This document shows, one piece after another, positions 15,522-27,605 of a stretch of DNA of 45,709 bases. Made by a program: the position numbers and the translations under genes. Every line of letters begins with the position of its first letter. The first letter of the stretch is position 1. Origin of the DNA: Lachnospiraceae bacterium (GTDB taxonomy: Bacteria > Bacillota > Clostridia > Lachnospirales > Lachnospiraceae); contig CAJTGD010000043.1 in assembly GCA_910575475.1 (NCBI GenBank), positions 1 through 45,709 on the forward strand, given 5' to 3'. The notes below the pieces were generated by a model. That model did not search any database and was not told where the DNA came from. It saw only the letters and a program-made list of their open reading frames with translations.

Positions 15522-17534
15522 ATGCAGATATTTACCTGGCATGATATAGAGAGGAAGATCAATAAAGCAAAATGGCCGAAAAGTTGGAACAGAGTAGATG
15601 TTTATCATGATGAAGTTGTAATAAATATTTGTCCGGAAATACATGATCCGGAGGAAGACAAACAACTCTTCGAAAATATATTTGAGAAATTTTTCGACGG
15701 CGAAAGCATAGAGAATGAGTTTGACCATACAAAACTGACGGTCCTATATGAAGAAGGAGATCAGACCGATCGATTTCGCAGAGCAGATGCTCCATTATTC
15801 AAGGATATTAGTTTAGAAAATAAGGCAGAGTCTAAGGTTCCAAAGCTGCCGGGAGCGCCGGTCATGGCATTTCATTCTTATAAGGGAGGCGTTGGGAGAA
15901 CCTTATCCCTGATCGCTCTTGCCAAAGGAATTGCGGAGCTTTACGGAGATAAAAAGAAGGTTTTGATCATTGACTCGGATTTGGAAGCTCCGGGATTGAC
16001 CTGGATGATAAACGGAGGTCAGGAACATGCGGCGATCAGTTATCTGGACGTACTGTCTCTCATGCATTTTCACGATATAAATACCGAATTGGCAGAGAAA
16101 ATCGCCGGACTGGTAAGAAAATCGAGTTTAACGATCAGTACGGAAAAATTGGAGACAGAGCATTATTTTCTCCCTGTTTACAGAGAAAAGGAACAATTGC
16201 TTGATATTTTTTCAAGCCCGGAAAAAATAATAGCGAATCAAAACAATAAATATATTATTTCCGAGTTTCTATCCATGATAGGCGCGGCATTAGAAGCGGA
16301 CATTGTGCTGGTAGACCTGAGGGCAGGTGTAACAGAATCTTCCGCCCCGTTTCTTTTTGATCCGCGGGTACAGAAATATTTTGTGACTTCAACCTCTATG
16401 CAGTCGATAAAAGGTACGCAGATGCTGCTGGAGGAAATCCAGCAAAAAATATCAGGAAATCTGTGGGAGTCAAAGATTTTGCTGACGATGATACCTCCCG
16501 AAATGGAAGAAAATACGATCAGACAGATTGAAGATGAATTATTGGAAACCATAGAAAGAGAAATAGACTCAAAAGACATGACCATACTGAGAGAAGATTA
16601 TCTGGTTAGAGTACGATTTGACTCTCCATTTATATCATTAGGTGATTTCTCTCAGATCTGTTCCATGCTGAAAGGGAAAAGACTTTTAGATATTATGGAA
16701 GAAAATGCGGAAAGTATTTTCGACAATGGACAGGAAGCCGATGGAGCAATCTTGCCATTGCGGGAAGTCAGGGAAACACTGCAGTGCCTGCATAATCTGG
16801 CGGCAGCGGAAATCACCGCAGAAGGTACAAGAAGCATGAACATGCTGGCAACAGCATCCATCAGGGAAATCGTAAAGGATTATCAGGATGAGGTTCCACA
16901 GATTGCGGTTCTGGGAGAGAAAGGTTCCGGAAAGACGTATTTATATAAACAGATGCTTGCGGCAAAAACCTGGGCCGGATTCCAGAGAAATCTAAAAAAA
17001 GAGGATGTGGAAGAAAGCAGAGAAGCATTAGAAGAACGGCTGGAATTGCTTTGGGGCAAAAAGCTGGGAAAAAATCATTCAAGAGAGGCAGCATCTTCTC
17101 GTTGGATCATTGTTGCTTTGTCAGACTTTAACAGACATTTACAGGCCAGGGACATTGTTAGATTTTTAAAATTCTCTACTGAAAATCTGCCGGGATCGGC
17201 ATCAGAGTATTTGGACAGATTTATTGTGCCAGCAGAAATAAGACAAGCTATTCCGAAATGTTCCAAAGAAAAGCTGGCAGAGATAAAAACGGAGATGAAA
17301 TCCATATATCAGATTTTGGAGAGGCTTATGAATATGTCAGAAGAAGAGAAAAGACTGCCGCTGTTATTGGATAAGATTAACCTGACTGGGGAAGAGATTT
17401 CAAAATTGGAAAACCAGGGGTATTTGATTTCATTAGATAAAAAATATTATCTCCCGGAAATCATCAGAACGGCTTTTGGTTTCCGATACGAGAAAGGCGT
17501 GCGCCCCAGAGTGCTTTCCCTTTTGAAAGGGTAA
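15522..17534 (+). CDS. Two-P-loop ATPase with KGGVGR (ParA/MinD-like) motif
   Basis: 670 residues. Residues 1-110 form a small acidic alpha/beta domain. A ParA/MinD-like ATPase follows, with the deviant Walker A HSYKGGVGRT (K121-T127) in which the usual GKT lysine is Arg, plus LIIDSDLEAPG (switch/Walker A') and VLVDLRAG (Walker B). A second P-loop, GEKGSGKT (465-472), begins another NTPase. Only about 200 residues follow it, ending in a winged-helix-like tail (ISKLENQGYL), and I see no convincing Walker B, so the second NTPase appears shortened. KGGVGR-type proteins occur in bacterial conflict/signalling loci; a defence role is inference. The start is the ATG after CAGGAGGA. Confidence 0.7.
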   Translation: MQIFTWHDIERKINKAKWPKSWNRVDVYHDEVVINICPEIHDPEEDKQLFENIFEKFFDGESIENEFDHTKLTVLYEEGDQTDRFRRADAPLFKDISLENKAESKVPKLPGAPVMAFHSYKGGVGRTLSLIALAKGIAELYGDKKKVLIIDSDLEAPGLTWMINGGQEHAAISYLDVLSLMHFHDINTELAEKIAGLVRKSSLTISTEKLETEHYFLPVYREKEQLLDIFSSPEKIIANQNNKYIISEFLSMIGAALEADIVLVDLRAGVTESSAPFLFDPRVQKYFVTSTSMQSIKGTQMLLEEIQQKISGNLWESKILLTMIPPEMEENTIRQIEDELLETIEREIDSKDMTILREDYLVRVRFDSPFISLGDFSQICSMLKGKRLLDIMEENAESIFDNGQEADGAILPLREVRETLQCLHNLAAAEITAEGTRSMNMLATASIREIVKDYQDEVPQIAVLGEKGSGKTYLYKQMLAAKTWAGFQRNLKKEDVEESREALEERLELLWGKKLGKNHSREAASSRWIIVALSDFNRHLQARDIVRFLKFSTENLPGSASEYLDRFIVPAEIRQAIPKCSKEKLAEIKTEMKSIYQILERLMNMSEEEKRLPLLLDKINLTGEEISKLENQGYLISLDKKYYLPEIIRTAFGFRYEKGVRPRVLSLLKG

Positions 17535-17584
17535 AATACTATTGGACGGCAGTAAAGAGATGGCCTTTGGATATAGGAGTCAAT

Positions 17585-18709
17585 ATGGACAAGAAAAAAG
17601 TAACGAACATGGAAGTGAAAAAACAGAATCGGAACCGGGTGTTCCGCTACATATACAGACACGGTACGGTTTCTAACCCGGACATTGCCCATGAGATGAA
17701 TATGAGCCTGCCGACGGTGACGCAGATCACAAAGGAGCTGATCGAAAAAGGGCTGGTAGAAGAAAAGGGCGAGCTGCAGTCCACCGGAGGCCGCCGGGCC
17801 AAGGCGCTGTCTGCGGCTGTGAATATCAAACAGGCGGTGGGGCTGGACATCACAAAGAACCATATCAGCCTGGTGCTGACCAACCTTGCCGGTGAAATTT
17901 TAAATTATGAACGGATCTACCAGCCCTATGCATCGGAGGATCTGTATTATCGGGAGGTCAATAAAAAGCTCGAACGCTTTTTAGATGAAAGCGGCGCGGT
18001 CCGGGAACGGATACTGGGGATCGGGATCGCTTTTCCAGGAATTATTGACCTGGACAAGAGGATTGCCGAATCGCATGTACTCGGTGTGGAATCTGTGTCA
18101 TTTGATCTGGTAAGCCGTTTTTTCTCCTATCCCTGCTTTTTCCTGAATGACGCGAATGCGGGGGCCTATGCGGAGGGGATCCGCCCGGATGGGCCGGACA
18201 GATTCTTTTATCTGTCATTGAGCAACACGGTGGGAGGCGCCGTATTCTACCGCAATGAGCTCATGCAGGGGGATCATTTCCGATGCGGAGAGGTGGGGCA
18301 TATGACGGTGGTTGCGGACGGAGAACCCTGTTACTGCGGGAAAAAGGGATGCCTGGACGCTTACTGCTCTGCGTCGCGTTTATCCGATGCGGCGGGCGGA
18401 AAGCTGGAAAGATTTTTTGCGGCACTGGAACGAAAAGAAGAGGAGGCCGTGCGGCTTTGGGATCGATATACGTCCTATCTGGCAATTGCGGTCAACAATA
18501 TCCATATGGTCCTGGACTGCGATATCATCCTGGGCGGATATGTGGGAAGCTACGCAGAGGCTCACATTCAGGATATCTGGAAAAAGGTATCGGAAAGAAA
18601 TACATTTGCGGAAAGCGGTCCGTTTGTAAAGGCATGCAGCTATGAGCTGGGGGCGGCGGCATTGGGGGCGGCATTGCAGGTGACAGAAGATTTTGTGAAA
18701 CAGATTTAA
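17585..18709 (+). CDS. ROK-family transcriptional regulator
   Basis: A sugar-responsive repressor/activator of NagC/XylR type, 374 residues. An N-terminal winged helix-turn-helix (NPDIAHEMNMSLPTVTQITKEL, about residues 30-51) precedes a ROK sugar-kinase-like domain. That domain has a DxGAxxxxL-like opening (GLDITKNHIS), the FLNDANAGAYAE catalytic-loop equivalent, GEVGHM, and the zinc motif CYCGKKGCLDAYC. I start it at the ATG at 17585, six bases after TAGGAG; a TTG 18 bases earlier is less likely. It lies 50 bases after the ATPase gene, with no terminator between, and upstream of a dehydrogenase/symporter pair it may control through the inverted repeat at 18881. Confidence 0.88.
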   Translation: MDKKKVTNMEVKKQNRNRVFRYIYRHGTVSNPDIAHEMNMSLPTVTQITKELIEKGLVEEKGELQSTGGRRAKALSAAVNIKQAVGLDITKNHISLVLTNLAGEILNYERIYQPYASEDLYYREVNKKLERFLDESGAVRERILGIGIAFPGIIDLDKRIAESHVLGVESVSFDLVSRFFSYPCFFLNDANAGAYAEGIRPDGPDRFFYLSLSNTVGGAVFYRNELMQGDHFRCGEVGHMTVVADGEPCYCGKKGCLDAYCSASRLSDAAGGKLERFFAALERKEEEAVRLWDRYTSYLAIAVNNIHMVLDCDIILGGYVGSYAEAHIQDIWKKVSERNTFAESGPFVKACSYELGAAALGAALQVTEDFVKQI

Positions 18710-18736
18710 ATAGAGCCAGGAAATGTATTTTTGTGA

Positions 18737-18766
18737 AGAGACTTCAAAGATGGAGTCTCTTTTTTT
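18737..18766 (+). terminator. Terminator after the ROK regulator
   Basis: AGAGACT (18737-18743), a 10-base loop, AGTCTCT (18754-18760), then TTTTTT. Confidence 0.85.
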
Positions 18767-18880
18767 GACGCTATAGGACTCTTGGCTTGTCTGAATTTTT
18801 AGACATTGTGTTGTTTCCAATTGGCGCATGTACATTTTGAACAAAAAGCAGAGATCTGTTTTGTGTATATTACCGAAAAT

Positions 18881-18901
18881 CAGATTTCGATATAGAATCT
18901 G
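18881..18901. promoter_or_regulatory. Inverted repeat operator candidate upstream of the dehydrogenase
   Basis: CAGATT-N9-AATCTG directly abuts the -35 box of the next promoter, an ideal place for a repressor to block RNA polymerase. The ROK regulator encoded just upstream is the obvious candidate to bind it (inference). Confidence 0.45.
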
Positions 18902-18930
18902 TTGACAAAATAGATCTTCCAATATAAAAT
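18902..18930 (+). promoter_or_regulatory. Sigma-A promoter for the dehydrogenase-symporter unit
   Basis: Perfect TTGACA (18902-18907), a 17-base spacer, then TAAAAT (18925-18930). The leader to the ATG at 18991 is about 55 bases. Confidence 0.7.
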
Positions 18931-18990
18931 TAAAAACAAAATAAAACTATTTAATAAAGTATACAACAAAGAAAGAAGGAGGACACTATC

Positions 18991-20043
18991 ATGGAAGGAA
19001 CAATGAAAACCGCAGTGATGCTGGGAATCGGCAAGATGGGATTTGAGGAGAGGGAGATTCCGAAGGCAAAGGACAACGAGGTACTGGTCAAATTGGAATA
19101 CGTAGGGATCTGCGGAAGTGACCTGCATTACTACGAGACAGGAGCTATCGGCGACTATGTAGTAAAACCGCCCTTTGTACTCGGACATGAACCGGGAGGC
19201 ACTGTGGTAGAGGTGGGAAAGGACGTGAAGCATCTGAAAGTGGGAGACCGGGTGGCACTGGAGCCGGGCAAGACCTGCGGACACTGCGAATTCTGCAAGA
19301 CCGGACGCTATAACCTCTGCCCGGATGTGGTATTTTTCGCAACGCCTCCGGTGGACGGCGTATTCCAGGAATATGTGGCCCATGAAGCAGATCTGTGCTT
19401 TAAGCTGCCGGACAATGTGAGCACACTGGAAGGGGCTTTGATCGAGCCTCTGGCGGTAGGCTTTCATGCGGCAATGCAGGGCGGCGCAAGAGCGGGACAG
19501 ACGGCAGTTGTCATGGGGGCAGGCTGTATTGGCCTGGTCACGATGATGGCACTCAAAGCCATGGGCGTGTCCAAGGTTTATGTAGTAGACATTATGGAAA
19601 AGCGTCTGGAAAAGGCACTGGAGCTGGGAGCGGACGGTGTGATCAACGGAAGCAAAACCGATGCGGTAGAAGAGGTGATGAGGCTGACGGAAGGAAAGGG
19701 ATGCGACTTGGCAGTGGAGACCGCGGGAACACAGATCACTACGGTACAGACCATCCATATGACCAAAAAGGGTTCCACGATCGTACTGGTAGGCTACAGC
19801 AAGAGCGGTGAGATGACCCTGCCCATGAGCCTGGCTCTGGATAAAGAGCTGACCTTCAAGACTGTATTCCGCTACCGTCACATTTATCCGATGGCAATTG
19901 ACGCGGTTGCTTCTGGAAAAGTGAATCTGAAAGGGATCGTGACAGATATATTCGGGCTGGATGAAGCGCAGAAGGCAATGGACTACAGTGTAAACAATAA
20001 GGCGGATATCGTGAAGGCTGTTATCCGTATCAGAGAAGAATAA
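18991..20043 (+). CDS. Zinc-dependent polyol dehydrogenase (sorbitol/L-iditol or xylitol type)
   Basis: A 350-residue medium-chain dehydrogenase that would oxidise a polyol to the ketose with NAD+. Catalytic-zinc residues are visible in YVGICGSDLHYY (Cys) and GHEPGG (His-Glu). The structural-zinc cysteines are in CGHCEFC and a later NLC. The nucleotide-binding motif is GAGCIG, with an acidic residue at the end of the next strand (VVDIMEKR), which favours NAD over NADP. AAGGAGGA precedes the ATG. The gene is followed by a hairpin and a GPH symporter, and sits behind a ROK regulator with its own operator-like repeat. The exact polyol is not determined. Confidence 0.88.
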   Translation: MEGTMKTAVMLGIGKMGFEEREIPKAKDNEVLVKLEYVGICGSDLHYYETGAIGDYVVKPPFVLGHEPGGTVVEVGKDVKHLKVGDRVALEPGKTCGHCEFCKTGRYNLCPDVVFFATPPVDGVFQEYVAHEADLCFKLPDNVSTLEGALIEPLAVGFHAAMQGGARAGQTAVVMGAGCIGLVTMMALKAMGVSKVYVVDIMEKRLEKALELGADGVINGSKTDAVEEVMRLTEGKGCDLAVETAGTQITTVQTIHMTKKGSTIVLVGYSKSGEMTLPMSLALDKELTFKTVFRYRHIYPMAIDAVASGKVNLKGIVTDIFGLDEAQKAMDYSVNNKADIVKAVIRIREE

Positions 20044-20074
20044 ATTATCGGATTCAGGTGTATTCAGGTACTGC

Positions 20075-20104
20075 GCTCAGAGCCGGAATCAGCAGGCTCT
20101 GAGC
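20075..20104 (+). other. Perfect intercistronic hairpin before the symporter
   Basis: GCTCAGAGCC and GGCTCTGAGC pair perfectly (10 bp) around a 10-base loop, with ACT/AGT able to extend the stem. No T-run follows, so it more likely protects or processes the dehydrogenase mRNA than terminates it. Confidence 0.5.
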
Positions 20105-20145
20105 AGTCAAAACAATGAATGTCAATGAGGACAGGGAGGACCATG

Positions 20146-21549
20146 ATGGAACAGAAGGAAACGGATGTAAAAGTACCATTGATCAGCAAGATCGCTTACG
20201 GTATGGGCGACGTGGGGTGTAATTTCAGCTGGATGTTTGTAGGAAACTTTTTGATGATATTCTATACGGATGTATTTGGAATCGGAATGGGAGCAGTTGC
20301 GGGGCTGATGCTGTTTTCCAGATTCTGGGACGCCATCAATGATCCTGTGATCGGCGGGCTGAGTGATAAGACTCATACCCGTTGGGGAAGATACCGTCCC
20401 TGGCTGCTGATTGCGGCGCCCTTGACCGCCGTCGTATTGATGTTGACCTTCTGGGCGCATCCGGACTGGCCGTCTAACGTAAAAATTGTGTATATGGCGA
20501 TTACTTACTGCATTCTCGTACTGGGCTATACCTGCGTCAACATTCCCTATGGAACCCTGTGCGGCGCTATGACGCAGAACATCGAAGAGCGGGCCAAGAT
20601 CAATACCTTCCGTTCCGTCAGCGCCATGATCGCGATCGGCATCATCAATATCGTCACAGTTCCGCTGATCGCGGCCCTTGGAAATGGAGATGACAAGAGA
20701 GGATACCTTCTGATCGCGGTCCTATACGGATGTATCTTTGCGGCATGCCATATCTTCTGCTTTGCAAAGACAAAAGAGGTGGTAGAGGTGCCGGAAAAGG
20801 AAAAGACCTCCTTGAAGATCCAACTGTCTGCCGTTGCGAAGAATAAGCCCTATATGATTGCGGTTGCGGGGCAGTTCCTGTTCGGAGTCACTCTCTATGG
20901 AAGAAATGCGGATGCATTGTATTATTTCACCTATGTGGAAGGCAATCAGGCATTATTCAGTACATATTCACTTTTCATCATTGTTCCGGCTATCATCGGA
21001 GCTGCCTGCTTTCCGCTTGTGTTCCGTCTGACCAATAATAAAGGCCGATCCGCTTCAATCTTTGCGCTCCTGACAGGGATCAGCATGTTCTGTATGTATT
21101 TTTTCACGGTTGGAAGCTCACCGGTTCCGTTTTACCTGTTCTCCTGCCTGGCACAATTTTTCTTCTCCGGGTTCAATACGGCTATTTATGCGATCGTACC
21201 GGACTGCGTGGAATATGGGGAATGGAAGACCGGACTTCGGAATGACGGATTCCAGTATGCATTTATCTCTCTGGGAAATAAGATTGGAATGGCAATCGGC
21301 ACCTCCGCCCTTGCGGGCGTCCTAGGAGCTTTTGGATATGCGGCGAACCAGCAGCAGAATCCGGCTGTACTTGCCGTGATCAAGCATTCCTTTACCACGG
21401 TTCCGGGAATCCTCTGGATCATAACGGCTGCGGTCCTGTATTTCTACCGACTGAACCGGAAAGCGTACAATGAGATTGTAAAAGAGATCCAGGAGAGGAA
21501 GGAAAAAGGAATCGCTACTGGTCACACCTTAACCGGGCGTGCCCAGTAA
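20146..21549 (+). CDS. GPH-family (glycoside-pentoside-hexuronide) cation symporter
   Basis: A membrane transporter of 467 residues with about twelve predicted helices. Family features at the N-terminus are KIAYGMGDVGCNF, the helix 2-3 loop DPVIGGLSDKTHTRWGRYRPW, and NIPYGTLCGAMT. It imports a glycoside, pentoside or hexuronide with Na+ or H+. Of the clustered start codons, the ATG at 20146 has the best distance (5 bases) from GGGAGGA; 20143 is too close and 20119 lies before the RBS. Its co-location with a polyol dehydrogenase and ROK regulator suggests a polyol or a polyol-yielding sugar as substrate (inference). Confidence 0.9.
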   Translation: MEQKETDVKVPLISKIAYGMGDVGCNFSWMFVGNFLMIFYTDVFGIGMGAVAGLMLFSRFWDAINDPVIGGLSDKTHTRWGRYRPWLLIAAPLTAVVLMLTFWAHPDWPSNVKIVYMAITYCILVLGYTCVNIPYGTLCGAMTQNIEERAKINTFRSVSAMIAIGIINIVTVPLIAALGNGDDKRGYLLIAVLYGCIFAACHIFCFAKTKEVVEVPEKEKTSLKIQLSAVAKNKPYMIAVAGQFLFGVTLYGRNADALYYFTYVEGNQALFSTYSLFIIVPAIIGAACFPLVFRLTNNKGRSASIFALLTGISMFCMYFFTVGSSPVPFYLFSCLAQFFFSGFNTAIYAIVPDCVEYGEWKTGLRNDGFQYAFISLGNKIGMAIGTSALAGVLGAFGYAANQQQNPAVLAVIKHSFTTVPGILWIITAAVLYFYRLNRKAYNEIVKEIQERKEKGIATGHTLTGRAQ

Positions 21550-21728
21550 CTCAGGCCGCCATTTGAAATTGCTTGCGGCTATAATCTAATAAATGGGTTC
21601 ACATCTGCTTTGCGATATGATACACTAAAAACAGTTATTCGGATGAAATGTAAGAAAATTTGGTTAGATATAGAAAATTTATAGATCATTTCCTATATCT
21701 ATTATACGATACGAAAGAAGGTCTTTTC

Positions 21729-25169
<3,441 letters not shown>

Positions 25170-25173
25170 AAAG

Positions 25174-25237
25174 CTGCCGGGAAAGGACATTTGCACAGAG
25201 AATCTTGTGGAAATGTCTGCTTCCGGCAGTTTCTTTT
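25174..25237 (+). terminator. Long terminator hairpin after the helicase gene
   Basis: Outer stem CTGCCGG/CCGGCAG (25174-25180 and 25223-25229), inner stem GACATTT/AAATGTC (25186-25192 and 25211-25217) and inner CACA/TGTG, followed by TTTCTTTT. It separates the helicase from the convergent HepT gene. Confidence 0.7.
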
Positions 25238-25260
25238 ATGCCTTGGTATTTCTCATAGTA

Positions 25261-25818
25261 TCACTTTTTAAGAATGTTGGATTTCAAAGTTTTTTCCAGA
25301 TCCTGTCCAAGCGCTAATTCCGGAAAGTTTTGAATACAGTAATCTTTTATATTTTCAGCGATATCAGAAAAACCATCTCCAAAATCAGAAAGATTTTTCA
25401 CCAGATCATAATTCATCTGGTCTATACTAAAATAATCATGAACCAGATTATTTCGTTTCGTTAAAAAATCTACGGCTTTTTTTTCATTTTCTGTTTTCGG
25501 AATGCCTCTCTTAAAATATTGCCGTACATAATACCGGAGAGATTCTTCATATGCCGTTCCTTTTTCCGCTATTTCGATAAATGCCATAATGTCACGAAAC
25601 GCCTGGGAAATATGATTGATCCGGCTGTTTATAGATTCCAGCAGATCATCCTTTAACCGTTCATCATCACATCTGCAATAGCGATCAAAGCTTTCCAGCA
25701 TCCGGCTGCTTTGCTGTTGGATGATCACAAGGTTATTGTATACCGTTTTTTCAACGCTTTCCGGCTTCTTCTGTACGTGAAATCCAAGTTCCTGGATCTC
25801 ATTCGGAATGTCTACCAT
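25261..25818 (-). CDS. hepT: HepT-like HEPN toxin
   Basis: A 185-residue all-helical protein with the HEPN ribonuclease signature R122-NNLV-H127-D-Y129, an exact RX4HXY motif. It is expected to be the toxin of an MntA/HepT (type VII) toxin-antitoxin pair, cutting or modifying RNA and being neutralised when the partner nucleotidyltransferase adds AMP to the motif tyrosine. It is longer than typical HepT proteins (about 130-140 residues), with extra sequence at both ends. The ATG follows GAGGAGGA and overlaps the antitoxin gene by 20 bases, so the pair is translationally coupled. Assignment is by motif and context. Confidence 0.8.
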   Translation of the reverse strand: MVDIPNEIQELGFHVQKKPESVEKTVYNNLVIIQQQSSRMLESFDRYCRCDDERLKDDLLESINSRINHISQAFRDIMAFIEIAEKGTAYEESLRYYVRQYFKRGIPKTENEKKAVDFLTKRNNLVHDYFSIDQMNYDLVKNLSDFGDGFSDIAENIKDYCIQNFPELALGQDLEKTLKSNILKK

Positions 25819-26284
25819 ACGCCCGTTCCTCCTCTTTTTCTAATCTTGCTTTATTGATCAGATAGTCCCATCTCAGATATTTTTTCTTGATCTCCTGGCG
25901 TTCAAGATACCGCTGATAATTTCTCGTGATGACATACAATTCATCCCGCAATGCTTTTGGATAATAATCTGTCATGGGGAAGGCGTTCAAGATACCTGTT
26001 GCGAAGATATAACCTTCCGGCATGTAAGAATATTCCAGAATATCACACGGCAGTTGCTCCTGTTCGAAAAATTGGCTGCAGAAATCATAAATATCGCAGC
26101 GCTTCAAAAAATCATTACAATATATGATCAGATCAATATCACTGATTCCGGGTTTGAAATCCCGGCGTATAAAGCTGCCGAATACATATACATTGTAATC
26201 ACTTTCATCAGGAAACGCCTGAATCAGTTCTGATTGAAAACGTACCAGAAGTTCCCGACGTTTCTCCCAGGAATCCAGTTTCAT
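25799..26284 (-). CDS. mntA: MntA-like nucleotidyltransferase antitoxin
   Basis: A 161-residue minimal nucleotidyltransferase of the polymerase-beta fold. The active-site motif is G36-S37, eleven residues, then D49-I-D51 (one residue longer than the common GSX10DXD), and a third acidic residue is probably D81 in PCDILEY. In MntA/HepT systems such an enzyme AMPylates the HEPN toxin and silences it. The start is the ATG at 26284 with GAGGTGAT upstream; an in-frame extension to 26398 would cross the promoter. It is the first gene of the two-gene operon. Confidence 0.82.
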   Translation of the reverse strand: MKLDSWEKRRELLVRFQSELIQAFPDESDYNVYVFGSFIRRDFKPGISDIDLIIYCNDFLKRCDIYDFCSQFFEQEQLPCDILEYSYMPEGYIFATGILNAFPMTDYYPKALRDELYVITRNYQRYLERQEIKKKYLRWDYLINKARLEKEEERAYGRHSE

Positions 26285-26318
26285 TCTATCACCTCGCCGT
26301 ACTCCAGTTCCTATTAAT

Positions 26319-26347
26319 ATTGTGCCTGTTTTACGAAAGGATGTCAA
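26319..26347 (-). promoter_or_regulatory. Promoter of the mntA-hepT operon
   Basis: On the minus strand a perfect TTGACA (26347-26342), 17 bases, and CACAAT (26324-26319). The start would be about 28 bases before the mntA ATG. Confidence 0.6.
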
Positions 26348-26499
26348 TAGAAAAAAACTAAAGGTCAGAAATTTGGAAAAAAAGCCGTTTTTGTTCATAC
26401 ATGCAAAAAATCGTGTACTATATCCAAAGGAAACAATACCAGGTCTGATTTTTCTCTTAGGGGGAAGTCAGAAATATCAGAAAAAAGGAGCGATAGCAA

Positions 26500-27007
26500 A
26501 TGTATTCTGAGTTAAGACAGACGATGTGCAGTGTGAAGGATGGAATCGAAAAGGAATATAAGCTTGTACTGGCGTATTTGTTCTGGTCCGCCATCTGTAC
26601 GTACTGGGGTGTCTGGAATGCCTGCGGCATCCTTGAATTTTACGGGATGGAGGCTGTTCGCCTGGACAGCGAAGGGGACACTGATCAATTGGGACAGCCG
26701 GAGCAGCGTTTATTACGCCTATACGGGAGAACTGAGCGACGCTTGCTTCCTCACCGCGGCAGCAGGCATTTTCTGCATGTATGTGATCAAGATGATGATC
26801 CTCTTTGTACTGACAGATATTTTCATGTGGTATCCAAAGACCCTGATCCTGCTGTGGGTTCTGCTCGTATTGGCGGTAGGGCTGGAGAAGGTCGGGGGAA
26901 TCCCGGTGTTCCATTTCCTTTTTTCCGTTCAGCACAGCACCTGGCTGGAGCCTGTGACATTTATCGAGCATGTGCTGGCAGGAATCGGCGTGCTGCTTTG
27001 CTCCTGA
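26500..27007 (+). pseudogene. Frameshifted small membrane protein gene
   Basis: The gene starts well (GGAG-type RBS, ATG 26500) and reads as a cytoplasmic N-terminus with a first hydrophobic helix (LVLAYLFWSAICTYW). Near 26660-26690 the sensible reading moves one frame forward and continues with GTLINWDSRSS, two clear membrane helices (CMYVIKMMILFVLTDIF and LILLWVLLVLAVGL), ending in HVLAGIGVLLCS at 27007. So one roughly 168-residue membrane protein appears split by a single-base indel. The family is not recognised. A sequencing error is possible, but the next gene is broken too, which favours real decay. Confidence 0.6.
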
Positions 27008-27018
27008 TCCAATGCCAG

Positions 27019-27456
27019 ATGTTCCGGAACATCCTGCAGGGATATGAAGGCTATTTTGGTATCCGGTTTGAAGTATCCGCAGGGGATTATTTCAGAAGAG
27101 GGGGAAAAATAACGAATGAGTATTCTTATGTTGTCGTGAATATTACGGTATAGAATAAAGCGGAAGAGCCGATTACAGATCTTCTGTGGGGCTACCTGAA
27201 GCTAAAAACCTTTGAAACGGGCGATTTTATCGGTGAGGTAAGATATCTGGGAGAGGAAACGCCAAGAGCGTATGGTCATGAATACTCTATGGAAACTTTT
27301 GAGGCAGGAGAGACAAAAAGCTATCCGTTGATCTTTTTTATGCCGGATGAGATGGTGAAAAACGAGGAGCTGTATTTGGAAATCAATGCAACTGGTATTG
27401 CGTATGACACGTCAGATGCGGAATTTTCTGTGATGCGTTATATTATATTGAACTAA
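27019..27456 (+). pseudogene. Broken secreted-domain gene with in-frame stop
   Basis: One frame runs from about 27019 (GYFGIRFEVSAGDYF...YVVVNITV) to 27456 (...EFSVMRYIILN), interrupted by TAG at 27151-27153. The joined product has a beta-strand rhythm (FEAGETKSYPLIFFMP, YLEINATGIAYDT) resembling extracellular Ig-like domains of the DUF4352/DUF5067 kind. It has no signal peptide or RBS left, so the 5' end is also missing. It forms a decayed pair with the membrane pseudogene just upstream. Confidence 0.5.
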
Positions 27457-27549
27457 ATTTCTAAAGATTTAATTGGAGCTGATGGCTATGTTTTAGCTGC
27501 CGAAGAGAAACAAGATTATACATATTCATATATTTTCCATTTACGGGAT

Positions 27550-27597
27550 AAAAACCGCTGGCCGCCCCGGGAAGTTATTTGCTCCCAGGGCGGCCAG
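27550..27597 (-). terminator. Terminator of the Rpn-like gene
   Basis: CTGGCCGCCC/GGGCGGCCAG (27558-27567 with 27588-27597) continues inside with GGGA/TCCC across one mismatch. On the minus strand TTTTT follows three bases after the stem. Confidence 0.75.
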
Positions 27598-27605
27598 GTC
27601 AAATT

